Below, piece by piece: positions 19,166 to 27,125 of a stretch of 64,000 bases of DNA. The stretch is taken from NCBI RefSeq assembly GCF_009769735.1, contig NZ_WSRO01000002.1, forward strand, positions 4,662,001 to 4,726,000, read 5' to 3'. Numbering within the stretch: the first letter of the stretch is position 1; the number at the start of each line of letters is the position of its first letter. The notes beneath the pieces were generated by a model. The model searched no databases. It saw only the letters and a list, made by a program, of their open reading frames with translations, and was not told the origin of the DNA. Position numbers and translations under genes: made by a program. The DNA is from Streptomyces sp. BA2. Lineage in GTDB: Bacteria; Actinomycetota; Actinomycetes; Streptomycetales; Streptomycetaceae.

Positions 19166-19740
19166 ATGAGCGACACGTCCCAGGCCGTACGGCGAGAGCG
19201 CCGGGCCTTCGTCACGGCTGCCGCCGCGCTGTCCGCCCTCCTGGCCGCCTCCACCTACTTCGCCATGCCGCGCAATGTGACCACGCAGCCATGGATGCCC
19301 CCCCCGTGAAGACCGCCTTCTCCGCGTTCGTTCCGCAGGGTTGGGCCTTCTTCACCAAGGACCCGCAGAGCGAGCAGTTCGGCGCCTACCGGCCGCGCGG
19401 CGGTGGAGCGAGGCCCGAGAACCTCTCGCTGACCCCGCAGGGCAGGGCCGAGAACCTCTTCGGCCTCTCGCGGCGGCAGCGCGCCCAAGGCCCCGAGGAG
19501 GCGCTACTCGCCTCCAAGGTGCGTCACTGGCAGACCTGTCAGGGCTCCAACGACGATTGTCTGCGCGGGGCCGCGGCCCGGCATGCCACCGCGGTGACCA
19601 ACCCCTCGCCCCTTCCGTCGCTCTGCGGAGACATCATCGTGACCAACCAGCGGGCCGTGCCATGGGCCAATCGCGAGTTGCTGTCCGAGACCTCGCGCGT
19701 GACCCGCGCGGCGCACCTGCGGATCCGTTGCGATGGCTGA
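19166..19740 (+). pseudogene. sdpA: SdpA family protein, frameshifted at a C8 run
   Basis: SdpA works with SdpB to convert pro-SdpC into active toxin. ATG 19166 (GAGGAAA ahead) encodes a basic N-terminus and one membrane segment (FVTAAAALSALLAASTYF), then hits TGA at 19307 just after eight Cs (19298-19305). The rest continues in a second frame from there: VKTAFSAFVPQGWAFFTKDP, ENLFGLSRRQRAQGPE, TNPSPLPSLCGDII, VPWANRELLSETSRV, ending at 19740. One extra C, or a -1 ribosomal shift on the run, would restore a full SdpA of about 191 aa. So it may be a true mutation, programmed slippage or a sequencing error. Its stop overlaps the sdpB start. Confidence 0.7.
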
Positions 19741-20938
19741 GACGGCGAGTACCGGTGCGGTGACCGAGGCGACGAAGGCCGGACCACGGGCGAAAGGACC
19801 GTCGATGGCCGACAGCAGCAAGTCGATAACCGAAAGGGACACGTCGAAGGCCGACAGCAACAAGGAGACCGCCTCGCGAGCGACGGCAACTCCGCCCGGG
19901 AGCCTCGCCGGTGCTGTGGATCGGGCACTGCGACGCTTCGACCCACGGTCGGTGTGGTTCGGCTGCGGCCGCACGATCATCGCCCTGGCGCATCTGATCA
20001 CGCTGGCACTCACGCCGTCCGCCGCGCTGCTTCATCCCCTCCTCGGCGAGCAGCCCTACCCGCACTGCGCGGGCGTGCAGGCCATCTCCACGTACTGCGT
20101 GGGCGGTGACGCGGTCTCCCAGGAATGGCGCCGCTGGATCATGGTCGCGCTGCTCGCCCTGGTCGCCAGCGGATACCGGCCCCGCTGGACGGTGTGGATC
20201 CATGCCTGGATCGCGTACTCGATCGGCGTCAGCACCTCGCTGCCCGACGGCGGCGAGGCCATCGCGCGGATCGTCTGCCTGCTCCTGATCCTCATGGGCC
20301 TGGCCGACGACCGGCGCTGGCACTGGCAGCGGCCGACCACCGCACTCGGGCCGCGGCGCCGAGGGGTGGCGTTCGCCGCCTTCTGGGCCCTGCGCGTACA
20401 GCTGGTGATTTTGTATCTGCAGTCCGGCATCAGCAAGTTCGGCGTCACGGACTGGCTGAATGGTTCGGCCGAGTACTACGTGCTGCGCGACCCGGTCTTC
20501 GGTGTCGCCGAGCCCTTCGCGGCACCGCTGCTGAAAATGTCCGGAAACGGGCTGCTGGTGAGTGCGATGACCTGGGGTGCGATCCTCATTGAGGTGGTGA
20601 TCGCCGCGTTGCTGATCGGCCCGGAGCGGTGGCGGAAGCTGGCCTTCTGGATGGATGTGCTGCTGCACGGCGCCATCATCGCGACCATCGGCCTGTGGAG
20701 TTTCAGTCTGATCATGATCGGTTCTGCCGCGGTTGCCGCGACGCCGGACCGCGTGGAATTGGCGGCCCCGGCACCGCCGTCGGGGCGACGGCCAGGACGG
20801 CCTGCTGTACCGCAGGACGGGCGACAGACCCCGGTCGCGGAAGAGCCCGAAGACATCGATGGGGCAGACGAAGCCGGTGGAACTGGTGAAGCCGGTGAAG
20901 CCGACAGAGAACCGACGTCCACCCCCCACCTCGGCTGA
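19733..20938 (+). CDS. sdpB: SdpB-like multi-pass membrane protein
   Basis: A 401-aa membrane protein of the SdpB/HTTM-like family that, with SdpA, matures SdpC-type toxins. Seen: a charged N-terminal tail of about 65 residues, then RFDPRSVWFGCGRTIIALAH, a typical family entry motif. Several membrane helices follow (WIMVALLALVASGY, IARIVCLLLILMG, VQLVILYLQSGISKFG, LLVSAMTWGAILIEVVIAAL, GAIIATIGLWSFSLIM), with DWLNGSAEYYVLRDP between them. YLQSGISKFG with TDWLNGSA is characteristic of the HTTM fold. The C-terminal 70 residues are low-complexity and acidic. The frame is intact although sdpC and sdpA upstream are broken. Confidence 0.8.
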   Translation: MAETASTGAVTEATKAGPRAKGPSMADSSKSITERDTSKADSNKETASRATATPPGSLAGAVDRALRRFDPRSVWFGCGRTIIALAHLITLALTPSAALLHPLLGEQPYPHCAGVQAISTYCVGGDAVSQEWRRWIMVALLALVASGYRPRWTVWIHAWIAYSIGVSTSLPDGGEAIARIVCLLLILMGLADDRRWHWQRPTTALGPRRRGVAFAAFWALRVQLVILYLQSGISKFGVTDWLNGSAEYYVLRDPVFGVAEPFAAPLLKMSGNGLLVSAMTWGAILIEVVIAALLIGPERWRKLAFWMDVLLHGAIIATIGLWSFSLIMIGSAAVAATPDRVELAAPAPPSGRRPGRPAVPQDGRQTPVAEEPEDIDGADEAGGTGEAGEADREPTSTPHLG

Positions 20939-20949
20939 AGGAGAGACAC

Positions 20950-21153
20950 ATGACCGCGGACACCATCATCGCGTGCGGCAAGGGCCACGTTTTCTGGGGA
21001 AGCTGGGTTCACGGAGCCTCAGTGACCACCATCCGGCTCGGTCCGCGCCGGCTGGGCAGGTGCAAGGCGGGCCGGCATCTGTCGCTGCTCCGTCGCGTAG
21101 ACGAGAGCGAACTGACGGCCGAGCAGCGCGCCACACTCTTCGACGCACCGTGA
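20950..21153 (+). CDS. 67-aa protein between sdpB and an ABC ATPase
   Basis: A small protein (ADTIIACGKGHVFWGSWVHG near the start, RCKAGRHLSLLRR in the middle). It has AAGGAGAGA 5 bases before its ATG and its stop overlaps the ABC ATPase GTG. CGKGH with a later RC.AGRH could be a small metal-binding arrangement; that is a guess. The tight spacing says it belongs to the sdp transcript. I do not recognise the family. Confidence 0.7.
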   Translation: MTADTIIACGKGHVFWGSWVHGASVTTIRLGPRRLGRCKAGRHLSLLRRVDESELTAEQRATLFDAP

Positions 21154-22064
21154 CGGGAGTACGGCTTGACGGGGTCGTCGCCGGGTACCGCGGACGCCCG
21201 GTGATCGGCCCCATCGACACGCAACTGGCCCCAGGGGTGCATGTCCTGCTCGGGCGCAACGGCGCTGGGAAGACCACGCTCATGCGCGTCCTGGCCGGTA
21301 TCCTGCCGCCGCTCGCGGGGCGGGTACTCCTCGGCGGCACCGACCTGGCCGCCCACCGCGAGGCCAAGCGCGCGATCGGCGTGCTGACCCACCGTGCCGC
21401 GCTCAGCCCGCAGTTGAGCGTGCGGGACAACCTGGAGTTCTGGGCCCGGGTGCAGGGCCTGGACGGGGCGCGGCGCACCGCGCGGATACGGGACGCTGCC
21501 GGGCGGTTCGACATCGAGGGGCTGCTCGACCGGCGTACCGCCCGGCTCAGCAGGGGCCAACTCCAGCGGGCCGACCTGGCCAGGCTCACGCTGACCGACC
21601 CGCACGTACTGCTGCTCGACGAGCCCATGACGGGGCTCGACCCGGTCAGCGCCGAGCACACCCGCGCACTCGTACGTTCCTGGGGCGCGCACAAGACCGT
21701 CCTCTACTCCACGCACAGCGTGCCCGAGGCGATGACGCTCGCCTCACAACTGCTGATCCTCAAGGGTGGGGAGCTCACCGGGCTGCCCGTGGCAGGAGGT
21801 CCGGAGCGGGCCGCGTCGCGGTCCACGTACGACCTGCGCACTTCCCTCGGCGGCGGAGGCTGGGAGCGGGCCGAGCTCGGGCAGGACACAACGATCGGTG
21901 AGCACATCGCCGGGCTCGTCGCCGACGGCGTCGAGGTCACCGACGTACGCCCCGTCTCCGCAGGCACCGCGGGCACCGCAGGCACCACAGAAATCGGCAC
22001 TGAGACCGCAGCTCGGACTGCCATGGAAACCACCATCCATCGACTCCTGGACGATTCCACATGA
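21150..22064 (+). CDS. ABC transporter ATPase of the sdp locus
   Basis: A 304-aa ATPase. Walker A LLGRNGAGKTT, signature LSRGQLQRADLARL (R where G is usual), Walker B VLLLDEPMTGLDP, H-loop YSTHSVPEA. The GTG at 21150 overlaps the stop of the 67-aa gene. The C-terminal part includes a GTAGTAGTTE repeat. ABC ATPases with ABC-2 permeases commonly provide immunity to or export of peptide toxins, so it probably protected the producer. Its own permease, starting at the overlapping ATG 22061, is truncated, so the transporter is probably dead. Confidence 0.85.
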   Translation: MTGVRLDGVVAGYRGRPVIGPIDTQLAPGVHVLLGRNGAGKTTLMRVLAGILPPLAGRVLLGGTDLAAHREAKRAIGVLTHRAALSPQLSVRDNLEFWARVQGLDGARRTARIRDAAGRFDIEGLLDRRTARLSRGQLQRADLARLTLTDPHVLLLDEPMTGLDPVSAEHTRALVRSWGAHKTVLYSTHSVPEAMTLASQLLILKGGELTGLPVAGGPERAASRSTYDLRTSLGGGGWERAELGQDTTIGEHIAGLVADGVEVTDVRPVSAGTAGTAGTTEIGTETAARTAMETTIHRLLDDST

Positions 22065-22243
22065 CCACTGGCGGACTCCTCGGCGCCCTGCTCGTCCGCA
22101 CCTGGCGCCACCAGGGCCGCCAGGCCCTGCTCGTCCCCGCGGCCGCCGGTACGGGCCTCGTCGCCCTGCTGCTCGTGCTGCCGCACGTCTTCCCCGACGC
22201 GGTCGCCCCGGCTCGCACGGGTCCGGCTTGCGCACATCAGTGA
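22061..22243 (+). pseudogene. truncated ABC permease of the sdp locus
   Basis: ATG 22061 overlaps the ATPase stop and opens like an ABC-2 permease: GALLVRTWRHQGRQALLVPA, then one hydrophobic segment (GLVALLLVLPHVF). After about residue 50 the frame turns into unrelated sequence and stops at 22241. The rest of the usual five or six membrane segments is missing, so a deletion joined this start to the following region. Confidence 0.65.
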
Positions 22244-22301
22244 CGGGAATCCCATGATGGGCACTTGATCAACAGGGGGGAACGACGGGGGCGACGGGCC
22301 A

Positions 22302-22375
22302 GTGGCGGACAGACAGGTGGGGCGGCCTGACGACGTCATCAACGTCGTGATCGTCGATGACGAGGAACTGTTCGC
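22302..22375 (+). pseudogene. response regulator 5' fragment
   Basis: GTG 22302 leads to DVINVVIVDDEELF, the first beta strand and acidic pair of a NarL-type receiver domain. The similarity ends at 22375, where histidine-kinase-like sequence begins in another frame. Only about 24 codons remain. Confidence 0.55.
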
Positions 22376-22855
22376 CTGGCCGACATCCCCGTCCTCGTCG
22401 AGCGCAGCGGACTCACGGTGAAGCCCCTGACCATCGCCCCGGGGGATGGGGTGTACTGGCCCGCCACAGTGGAGCTTGCCGCCTACCGCACGGTGCAGGA
22501 GGCGCTGACCAACGTACTGAGGCACGGCGACGTCGGCGCCCCGGTCGGTCTGCGCGTGGAGTCCGTGGACGGCGACACCTGCCTGGTTGTCGAGGCCCGC
22601 AGCGCGCTGGCCCGGGGAGCCATCGGTGAAGCCGCGCCTGAGACCACCGGAGTGGCCGCCTCCGAGAAGAGCGGCGGCCACGGCCTGGCCGGTCTGCGCG
22701 AACGCGCCCGCGTCCTGGACGGCGCACTCACCGCGGGCCCGACACCGGACGGCTCCTTCCTGCTCCGGGCCGCGTTCCCGGCTCCGGGGCACAGGCTCAT
22801 GGGCCCGGAGAGGCGGTTAACGGCACCGCGGACACCAGCCACCCATAAGCCTTGA
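22376..22855 (+). pseudogene. histidine kinase 3' fragment
   Basis: From 22376 the frame reads ADIPVLVERSGLTVK, then the HATPase N-box TVQEALTNVLRHGD and G-box GHGLAGLRERARVLDGA, and ends at 22853. This is the C-terminal half of a NarX/DesK-type kinase with the membrane part and the phosphorylated His missing. It is fused to the response regulator fragment, so an internal deletion removed the join and reversed the usual kinase-regulator order, or two events occurred. Confidence 0.65.
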
Positions 22856-22900
22856 GGACGCACAGGTGGCTCGACCACCCGCGGGGCCGGACGGCGAACC

Positions 22901-23010
22901 ATCAAGGTCGAGTACAACCACAGCAGACTCCGCAAACACCCCGAGTTCGGATACATCACCCCGCTCAAGACCCGGAACCGGCTGCAACACGACTTCGCCC
23001 CGCAGCATAA
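22901..23010 (+). pseudogene. transposase-like C-terminal remnant
   Basis: The frame from 22901 reads IKVEYNHSRLRKHPEFGYIT then PLKTRNRL. This resembles the end of an integrase-core transposase (Y-N-x-x-R, with P-E-x-x-G-Y-x-T-P). No start, catalytic DDE residues or inverted repeats are visible. It lies between the two-component scrap and vapBC and is a plausible trace of the element that remodelled the region. Confidence 0.4.
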
Positions 23011-23163
23011 GCAGCCGCTGTCCGGGCCAGCTGCACCGCAGGTCAGGACGCTCCCACAGGCCCCAGAACGCCCAGACGAACATTTGCTCCCCCACCAGGG
23101 AGGGCACACGATGCCGCCTTGCGAGATATACTTAGCCCCACATTTGATATCAGTGAGGTGAAC

Positions 23164-23379
23164 ATGAGTCGGACGGTTATCGACCTGGACGACGAACTGG
23201 TCGCGGACGTGGCGAAAGCCCTCGGGACGAGCACCAAGAAGGAGACCGTCAACACCGCTCTTCGCGAGGTCCTGGAGAGTCGACGTCGCGCCCTGGCTCT
23301 CGCCCGGCTGCGAGCCTCGGCCGGTGAGGGCGCATTCGATCTGGAGCTGTTCGAGAACAAGGCGAACTACCGCCGGTGA
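23164..23379 (+). CDS. vapB: VapB-type antitoxin
   Basis: A 71-aa antitoxin. The N-terminus SRTVIDLDDELVADVAKALG is the ribbon-helix-helix DNA-binding form of actinobacterial VapB, followed by TSTKKETVNTALREVLESRR. A C-terminal tail (FDLELFENKANYRR) would lie in the toxin active-site groove. The ATG at 23164 has GAGGTG upstream. The last codons overlap the toxin gene start (GTGA), so antitoxin and toxin are coupled and probably autoregulated. Confidence 0.9.
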   Translation: MSRTVIDLDDELVADVAKALGTSTKKETVNTALREVLESRRRALALARLRASAGEGAFDLELFENKANYRR

Positions 23380-23798
23380 ACGCGGCCCAGTTCCTGATCG
23401 ACACCAGCGCGCTCGCGCGGTTCATGCGCGAGGACGCAGAGCAATACGGCTGGGACCAAGCCGCCGCGGCCGGACTCATCGCGACCTGCCCCATCACCGA
23501 GCTTGAGTTCTTCTACAGCGCCCGGTCGGCTGCAGACCGGGCGCGCGGCATCGAGGACATGCGGTTGATCTTCGGCTGGGTTCCCGTCGACGACCGCGCC
23601 TACGACCGTGCCTGGCATGTACAGGAAGCCCTCACCAGACAGGGGAGACACCGAAGCGCGGGAGCGGTCGACCTCGTCGTCGCCGCCACAGCGGAGCTGC
23701 AGGGGCTCACCCTGCTCCATCGCGATCACGACTTCGAGCGCATCGCCGCAGTTACCGGGCAAGCCCTTCAGTGGTACGGCCCGGAGCACGGAAAATAG
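23376..23798 (+). CDS. vapC: VapC-type PIN-domain ribonuclease toxin
   Basis: A 140-aa PIN-domain RNase, probably cleaving tRNA or rRNA as other VapC toxins do. The acidic metal-binding set is complete: D9 (FLIDTSAL), E42 (ITELEFF), D99 (GAVDLVVAA) and D117/D119 (HRDHDFERIA). It starts with a GTG overlapping the vapB stop. The pair is intact among decaying neighbours, as expected for an addictive module. Confidence 0.93.
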   Translation: MNAAQFLIDTSALARFMREDAEQYGWDQAAAAGLIATCPITELEFFYSARSAADRARGIEDMRLIFGWVPVDDRAYDRAWHVQEALTRQGRHRSAGAVDLVVAATAELQGLTLLHRDHDFERIAAVTGQALQWYGPEHGK

Positions 23799-23839
23799 GT
23801 CAGCGGACGTACTAACCCCCGAACGGCGCGGACGGCCGC

Positions 23840-25219
23840 TCACAGCTCGGGCGCGATGTTCTGGTTGGCGTGGAAGAGGTTGGCCGGGTCGTAGGCGTTC
23901 TTGATGCGGGTGAGCCGGGAGTAGTGGTCGCGGTAGGTGGCCTTCACGCGGCTGTGGTCCTCGCCCTCGCCGATGAAGTTCACGTAGGCGCCGCCCATGG
24001 AGTGCGGGTGCAGCTCTTCCCAGTAGTCGACGCACCACTCTCTGATCGTCCCGGCGTTGTCCGGGTCCGGATCGATGCCGCCGATGACTCCGGACCAGAC
24101 CGCGTCGCGATAACCCCACGCGGTGTCTTCCTGGTCGACGCGGGCGGCGGCCCCGTCCACGGGATAGAGGTGCATGGTCGACAGGTCGGTGGGGAGGTTC
24201 TCGGCGTACTTCACGTGTACGTCGATCGCTTCGTCGGTGATCCGGTCGAAGAAGTCGCCGCGCCAGTACCACTGGAGACCGCTGGGGATCAGCTCGTCGA
24301 ACATGGTCTGGAGCGCCGGGTAGGGCATCGGTGCGGTGAAGTGGAAGGCGGGCGGGCCCGGCTCGTTCACCGCGTACAGGACCTGCTCGGCCTCGTCCGG
24401 GTCGCCCGTCCAGCACCACACGACGCCGCACATCTTCTGGCCCTGGATCTCCTCGGGGAACGGCGGGCCCGGCGGGACGGTGAGCGCGGTGAAGAAGCCG
24501 TTCAGGTCGTCGGGTGCCTGCGGCAGGAAGTCGCGGTACCAGCGCAGCACGTCCCGGGTCTGGTCCGCAGGCCAGACCGTGATCGCGACGACCACGTCAC
24601 CCACCGGGTGCAGCCGGAAGCGGAACGAGGTGACGATGCCGAAGTTCCCGCCTCCGCCGCGCAGGGCCCAGAACAGGTCCGGGTGCTGTGACTCGCTCGC
24701 GGTGACGAAGCTGCCGTCGGCGAGCACGACGTCCACGGCGACGAGGTTGTCGATCGTCAGGCCGTACTTGCGGGTGAGGTGCCCGTGGCCGCCGCCGAGG
24801 GTGAGGCCCCCGACGCCCGTCGTCGACATGAATCCGGTGGGGGTGGCGAGACCGAAGGCATGGGCGGCGTGGTCCAGGTCGGCGAGCCGGCTGCCGCCGC
24901 CGACCCGGGCCGTCCTCGCCACGGGGTCGACGCGTGCCCAGCGCATGGGCGACAGGTCGATGGTGACGCCGTCGTCGACCTCGCAGAGCCCGGCGCCGCT
25001 GTGGCCGCCGCCCCTGACGGCTAGTTCCAGGTCACGTTCGCGGATGAAGTCGACGGCGGCCATGACGTCCGCCGCGTCCGAGCACCGTACGAGGGCGGCC
25101 GGACGCCGGTCGATCATCGCGTTGTACATCGCGCGGGCCCGGTCGTACTCGGGGTCCTGCGGGCCGATGACCGGGCCACGGAGCGCGGCTCTCATCTCTT
25201 CGAGGGTGCTGCCGTCCAT
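23840..25219 (-). CDS. FAD-linked oxidase (berberine-bridge-enzyme type)
   Basis: A 459-aa flavoprotein oxidase. FAD-binding PCMH domain: AVRGGGHSGAGL with H73, the usual site of a covalent 8-alpha-histidyl FAD bond, then TTGVGGLTLGGGHGHL, where the cysteine of bicovalent members is absent, and ALRGGGGNFGIVTSF. The C-terminus NAYDPANLFHANQNI is the BBE motif. There is no signal peptide. Members oxidise alcohols, sugars or secondary metabolites; the substrate is unknown. Convergent with vapC. Confidence 0.9.
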   Translation of the reverse strand: MDGSTLEEMRAALRGPVIGPQDPEYDRARAMYNAMIDRRPAALVRCSDAADVMAAVDFIRERDLELAVRGGGHSGAGLCEVDDGVTIDLSPMRWARVDPVARTARVGGGSRLADLDHAAHAFGLATPTGFMSTTGVGGLTLGGGHGHLTRKYGLTIDNLVAVDVVLADGSFVTASESQHPDLFWALRGGGGNFGIVTSFRFRLHPVGDVVVAITVWPADQTRDVLRWYRDFLPQAPDDLNGFFTALTVPPGPPFPEEIQGQKMCGVVWCWTGDPDEAEQVLYAVNEPGPPAFHFTAPMPYPALQTMFDELIPSGLQWYWRGDFFDRITDEAIDVHVKYAENLPTDLSTMHLYPVDGAAARVDQEDTAWGYRDAVWSGVIGGIDPDPDNAGTIREWCVDYWEELHPHSMGGAYVNFIGEGEDHSRVKATYRDHYSRLTRIKNAYDPANLFHANQNIAPEL

Positions 25220-25309
25220 GACGGACTCCTTGCCGGGACTGCCCTTTCCAGGGTCCCGCCGTTGGACGGTGCCCGCAATTCACCGGCGCCGCTGACAGCG
25301 GACCCCGGC

Positions 25310-25387
25310 ATCGTCTTGCTCGTCGTCGCGCTGGACGGCGTCGACCTGGAGGTCCCGGCCGGCAAGGTGATCGGGGTGCTCGGGCGA
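25310..25387 (+). pseudogene. ABC ATPase N-terminal scrap
   Basis: A plus-strand frame reads ALDGVDLEVPAGKVIGVLG, the conserved strand just before a DrrA-type Walker A motif, but continues as RQGPQRS in place of PNGAGKT and is lost in the cupin 3' end. No start codon or remaining domains. Likely a relic left when neighbouring genes moved in. Confidence 0.55.
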
Positions 25388-25395
25388 CAGGGTCC

Positions 25396-25881
25396 TCAGC
25401 GCTCGACGAAGAAGCTGTCGTGCTTGACGAGGAACTCGCCGAACTCCTTGCCGCCCTTCTGTGCCATCTCCGCCACCTGCTCGAAGTACTCCTCGCGCGG
25501 GGCGCCCGGCGAGAAGAGCATGATCATGGAGGCGGGGTCGTCGCTGTCGTTCTTGAAGGCGTGCAGGCCGCCCACCGGGACGTAGAGGAAGTCGCCGGGG
25601 CCGCCGGTGATCCAGCGCTCTCCGTTGTAGAGCTGGACCTGGCCGGACAGGACGAAGAAGGACTCCGAAATCGACTTGTGGAAGTGGGTGCTCGGCCCGG
25701 GGGACTTCGGGCCCAAGTCCACTTTGTAGAGGCCGAATTCGCCGCCGGTGGAGGCGTGCGTCGCGAGGTAGTGCGTGCGGTTGCCGCCGGGCCTGACCAG
25801 TTCGGGCTCCGTGTCGGCCGGCCTGAACACCGCGTTGATTTCGCCTTCTTCGCCGAGATAGCGGGGCTCCGGGTAGGACAT
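25396..25881 (-). CDS. cupin-domain protein
   Basis: A 161-aa single-cupin protein. The first cupin motif is GPSTHFHKSISESFFVLSGQ (two His and one Glu as metal ligands); the second, GDFLYVPVGGLHAFKN, supplies the last His. Starts at ATG 25881 with AAGGAG 7 bases ahead; the frame upstream to 25998 is repetitive. Members include quercetinase-like dioxygenases and metabolite-binding proteins, and the specific reaction cannot be told. It is divergent from a LysR gene that is the obvious candidate regulator. Confidence 0.88.
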   Translation of the reverse strand: MSYPEPRYLGEEGEINAVFRPADTEPELVRPGGNRTHYLATHASTGGEFGLYKVDLGPKSPGPSTHFHKSISESFFVLSGQVQLYNGERWITGGPGDFLYVPVGGLHAFKNDSDDPASMIMLFSPGAPREEYFEQVAEMAQKGGKEFGEFLVKHDSFFVER

Positions 25882-26050
25882 GTTGCGCTCCTTCGTTGGT
25901 GGCGCGGCCAGTTGGCGCTCACTGGGTGCTGGCTGGGTGGTGACCGGGTGCGGACTGGGTGCTGGCTGGGTGCTGACTTTATCCACCAGCCAACCCACTC
26001 CCCCTGTTAGTTATACGTAAGAGTTCCGGGGCTTGGTTAAGCTGGACTGC

Positions 26051-26965
26051 ATGCTTGATACGCGGCGCATGCAGGTCCTCCGTGCAGTGGTCACCAGCGG
26101 CTCCGTGACCGCCGCGGCGCGCAACCTCGGGTACACGCCCTCCGCGGTGAGCCAGCAGATGGCGGCCCTGGAGAAGGAGGCGGGCATCGCCCTCCTGGAG
26201 CGCACCGGGCGCGGGGTGCGGGCGACGGATGCCGGGCGGCTGCTCACCGAGTACGCGGTCGCGATCGGCAAGCAGATCGCCGAGGCGGAGACCGCGCTCG
26301 CCGCGCTGCGGGCGGGGCGGACGGGACGGATCTCCATGCGGTACTTCACGACGGCGGGCGCGACGCTGGTCGCTCCGGCGCTGGCCGCGCTGCGGCGCGC
26401 ACAGCCGGGTGTGCAGGTCGAGTTGAAGCTGTCGGATCCCGACGATCCGATGCCGGAGGTGCGGGACCGGCAGGCGGACCTGGCCCTCGTGGTCCGGCCG
26501 CAGGACCAACTGGGCGTGGACGGCGTCCGTTTCGAGCACCTCCTGGACGACCGGTACCACGCCGTGCTCCCCGCGGGGCACCCCCTCGCCGCGAAACGGT
26601 TCCTTGAGATGACGGACCTGGCCGAGGAGCCGTGGGTCGCGAGCGAGTCGCCGGGGCCCTGCCTCGACCCCATCCTCGACGCGTGCGGCGCGGCGGGTTT
26701 CAGCCCGGACTTCGTGGTGGAGAGCGGGGACTACGCCACGGCGCAGGGCTTCGTCGCCGCGGGCCTCGGCGTCAGCCTCGTACCGGAACTCGGCCTGGAC
26801 GCGCCCCACTCCGGGGTGGTCGTCCGCGAGGTCCACAATCCGGTGCCGCTCCGTTCCATCTACGCGGCGGTGCGGGGCCCGGCGCCCGACCGCCCGGCGG
26901 TGGCGGGCCTCCTGGACGCGCTACGGAACGCGGCCGACCACGCTTCCACCCCCGGCCCGGCGTAA
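26051..26965 (+). CDS. LysR-type transcriptional regulator
   Basis: A 304-aa regulator. Winged helix at the N-terminus: MQVLRAVVTSGSVTAAARN, with LGYTPSAVSQQMAALEKEAG as recognition helix. The ligand-binding domain follows (RISMRYFTTAGATLVAPALA onward), without the cysteine pair of oxidant sensors. ATG 26051 is used since the frame upstream offers only a TTG at 26033; neither has a strong ribosome binding site. LysR proteins usually act on the divergent neighbour, here the cupin gene, through sites in 25882-26050, such as the AT-rich GTTATACGTAAG near 26006-26022. Confidence 0.92.
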   Translation: MLDTRRMQVLRAVVTSGSVTAAARNLGYTPSAVSQQMAALEKEAGIALLERTGRGVRATDAGRLLTEYAVAIGKQIAEAETALAALRAGRTGRISMRYFTTAGATLVAPALAALRRAQPGVQVELKLSDPDDPMPEVRDRQADLALVVRPQDQLGVDGVRFEHLLDDRYHAVLPAGHPLAAKRFLEMTDLAEEPWVASESPGPCLDPILDACGAAGFSPDFVVESGDYATAQGFVAAGLGVSLVPELGLDAPHSGVVVREVHNPVPLRSIYAAVRGPAPDRPAVAGLLDALRNAADHASTPGPA

Positions 26966-27125
26966 CGCTTCCCGGCGGGGTTCTACTGCGGGCCCGGAGC
27001 AGCGGCGCCACTCCCGACTGTGCCGGATGGGGCCCCCTTGATTCATCGGATGAGGTCCCCCCTGCGGATCGCCCGGACTGACTGCCCGATATCCGTTTCG
27101 CCCGAGTTTAGGTTAAATACGACCT

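Noticed and set aside
18115..25400. Integrative element inserted in tRNA-Ser
   Set aside because: No integrase gene and no repeat of the tRNA 3' end was found downstream, so an att-flanked element is not supported.
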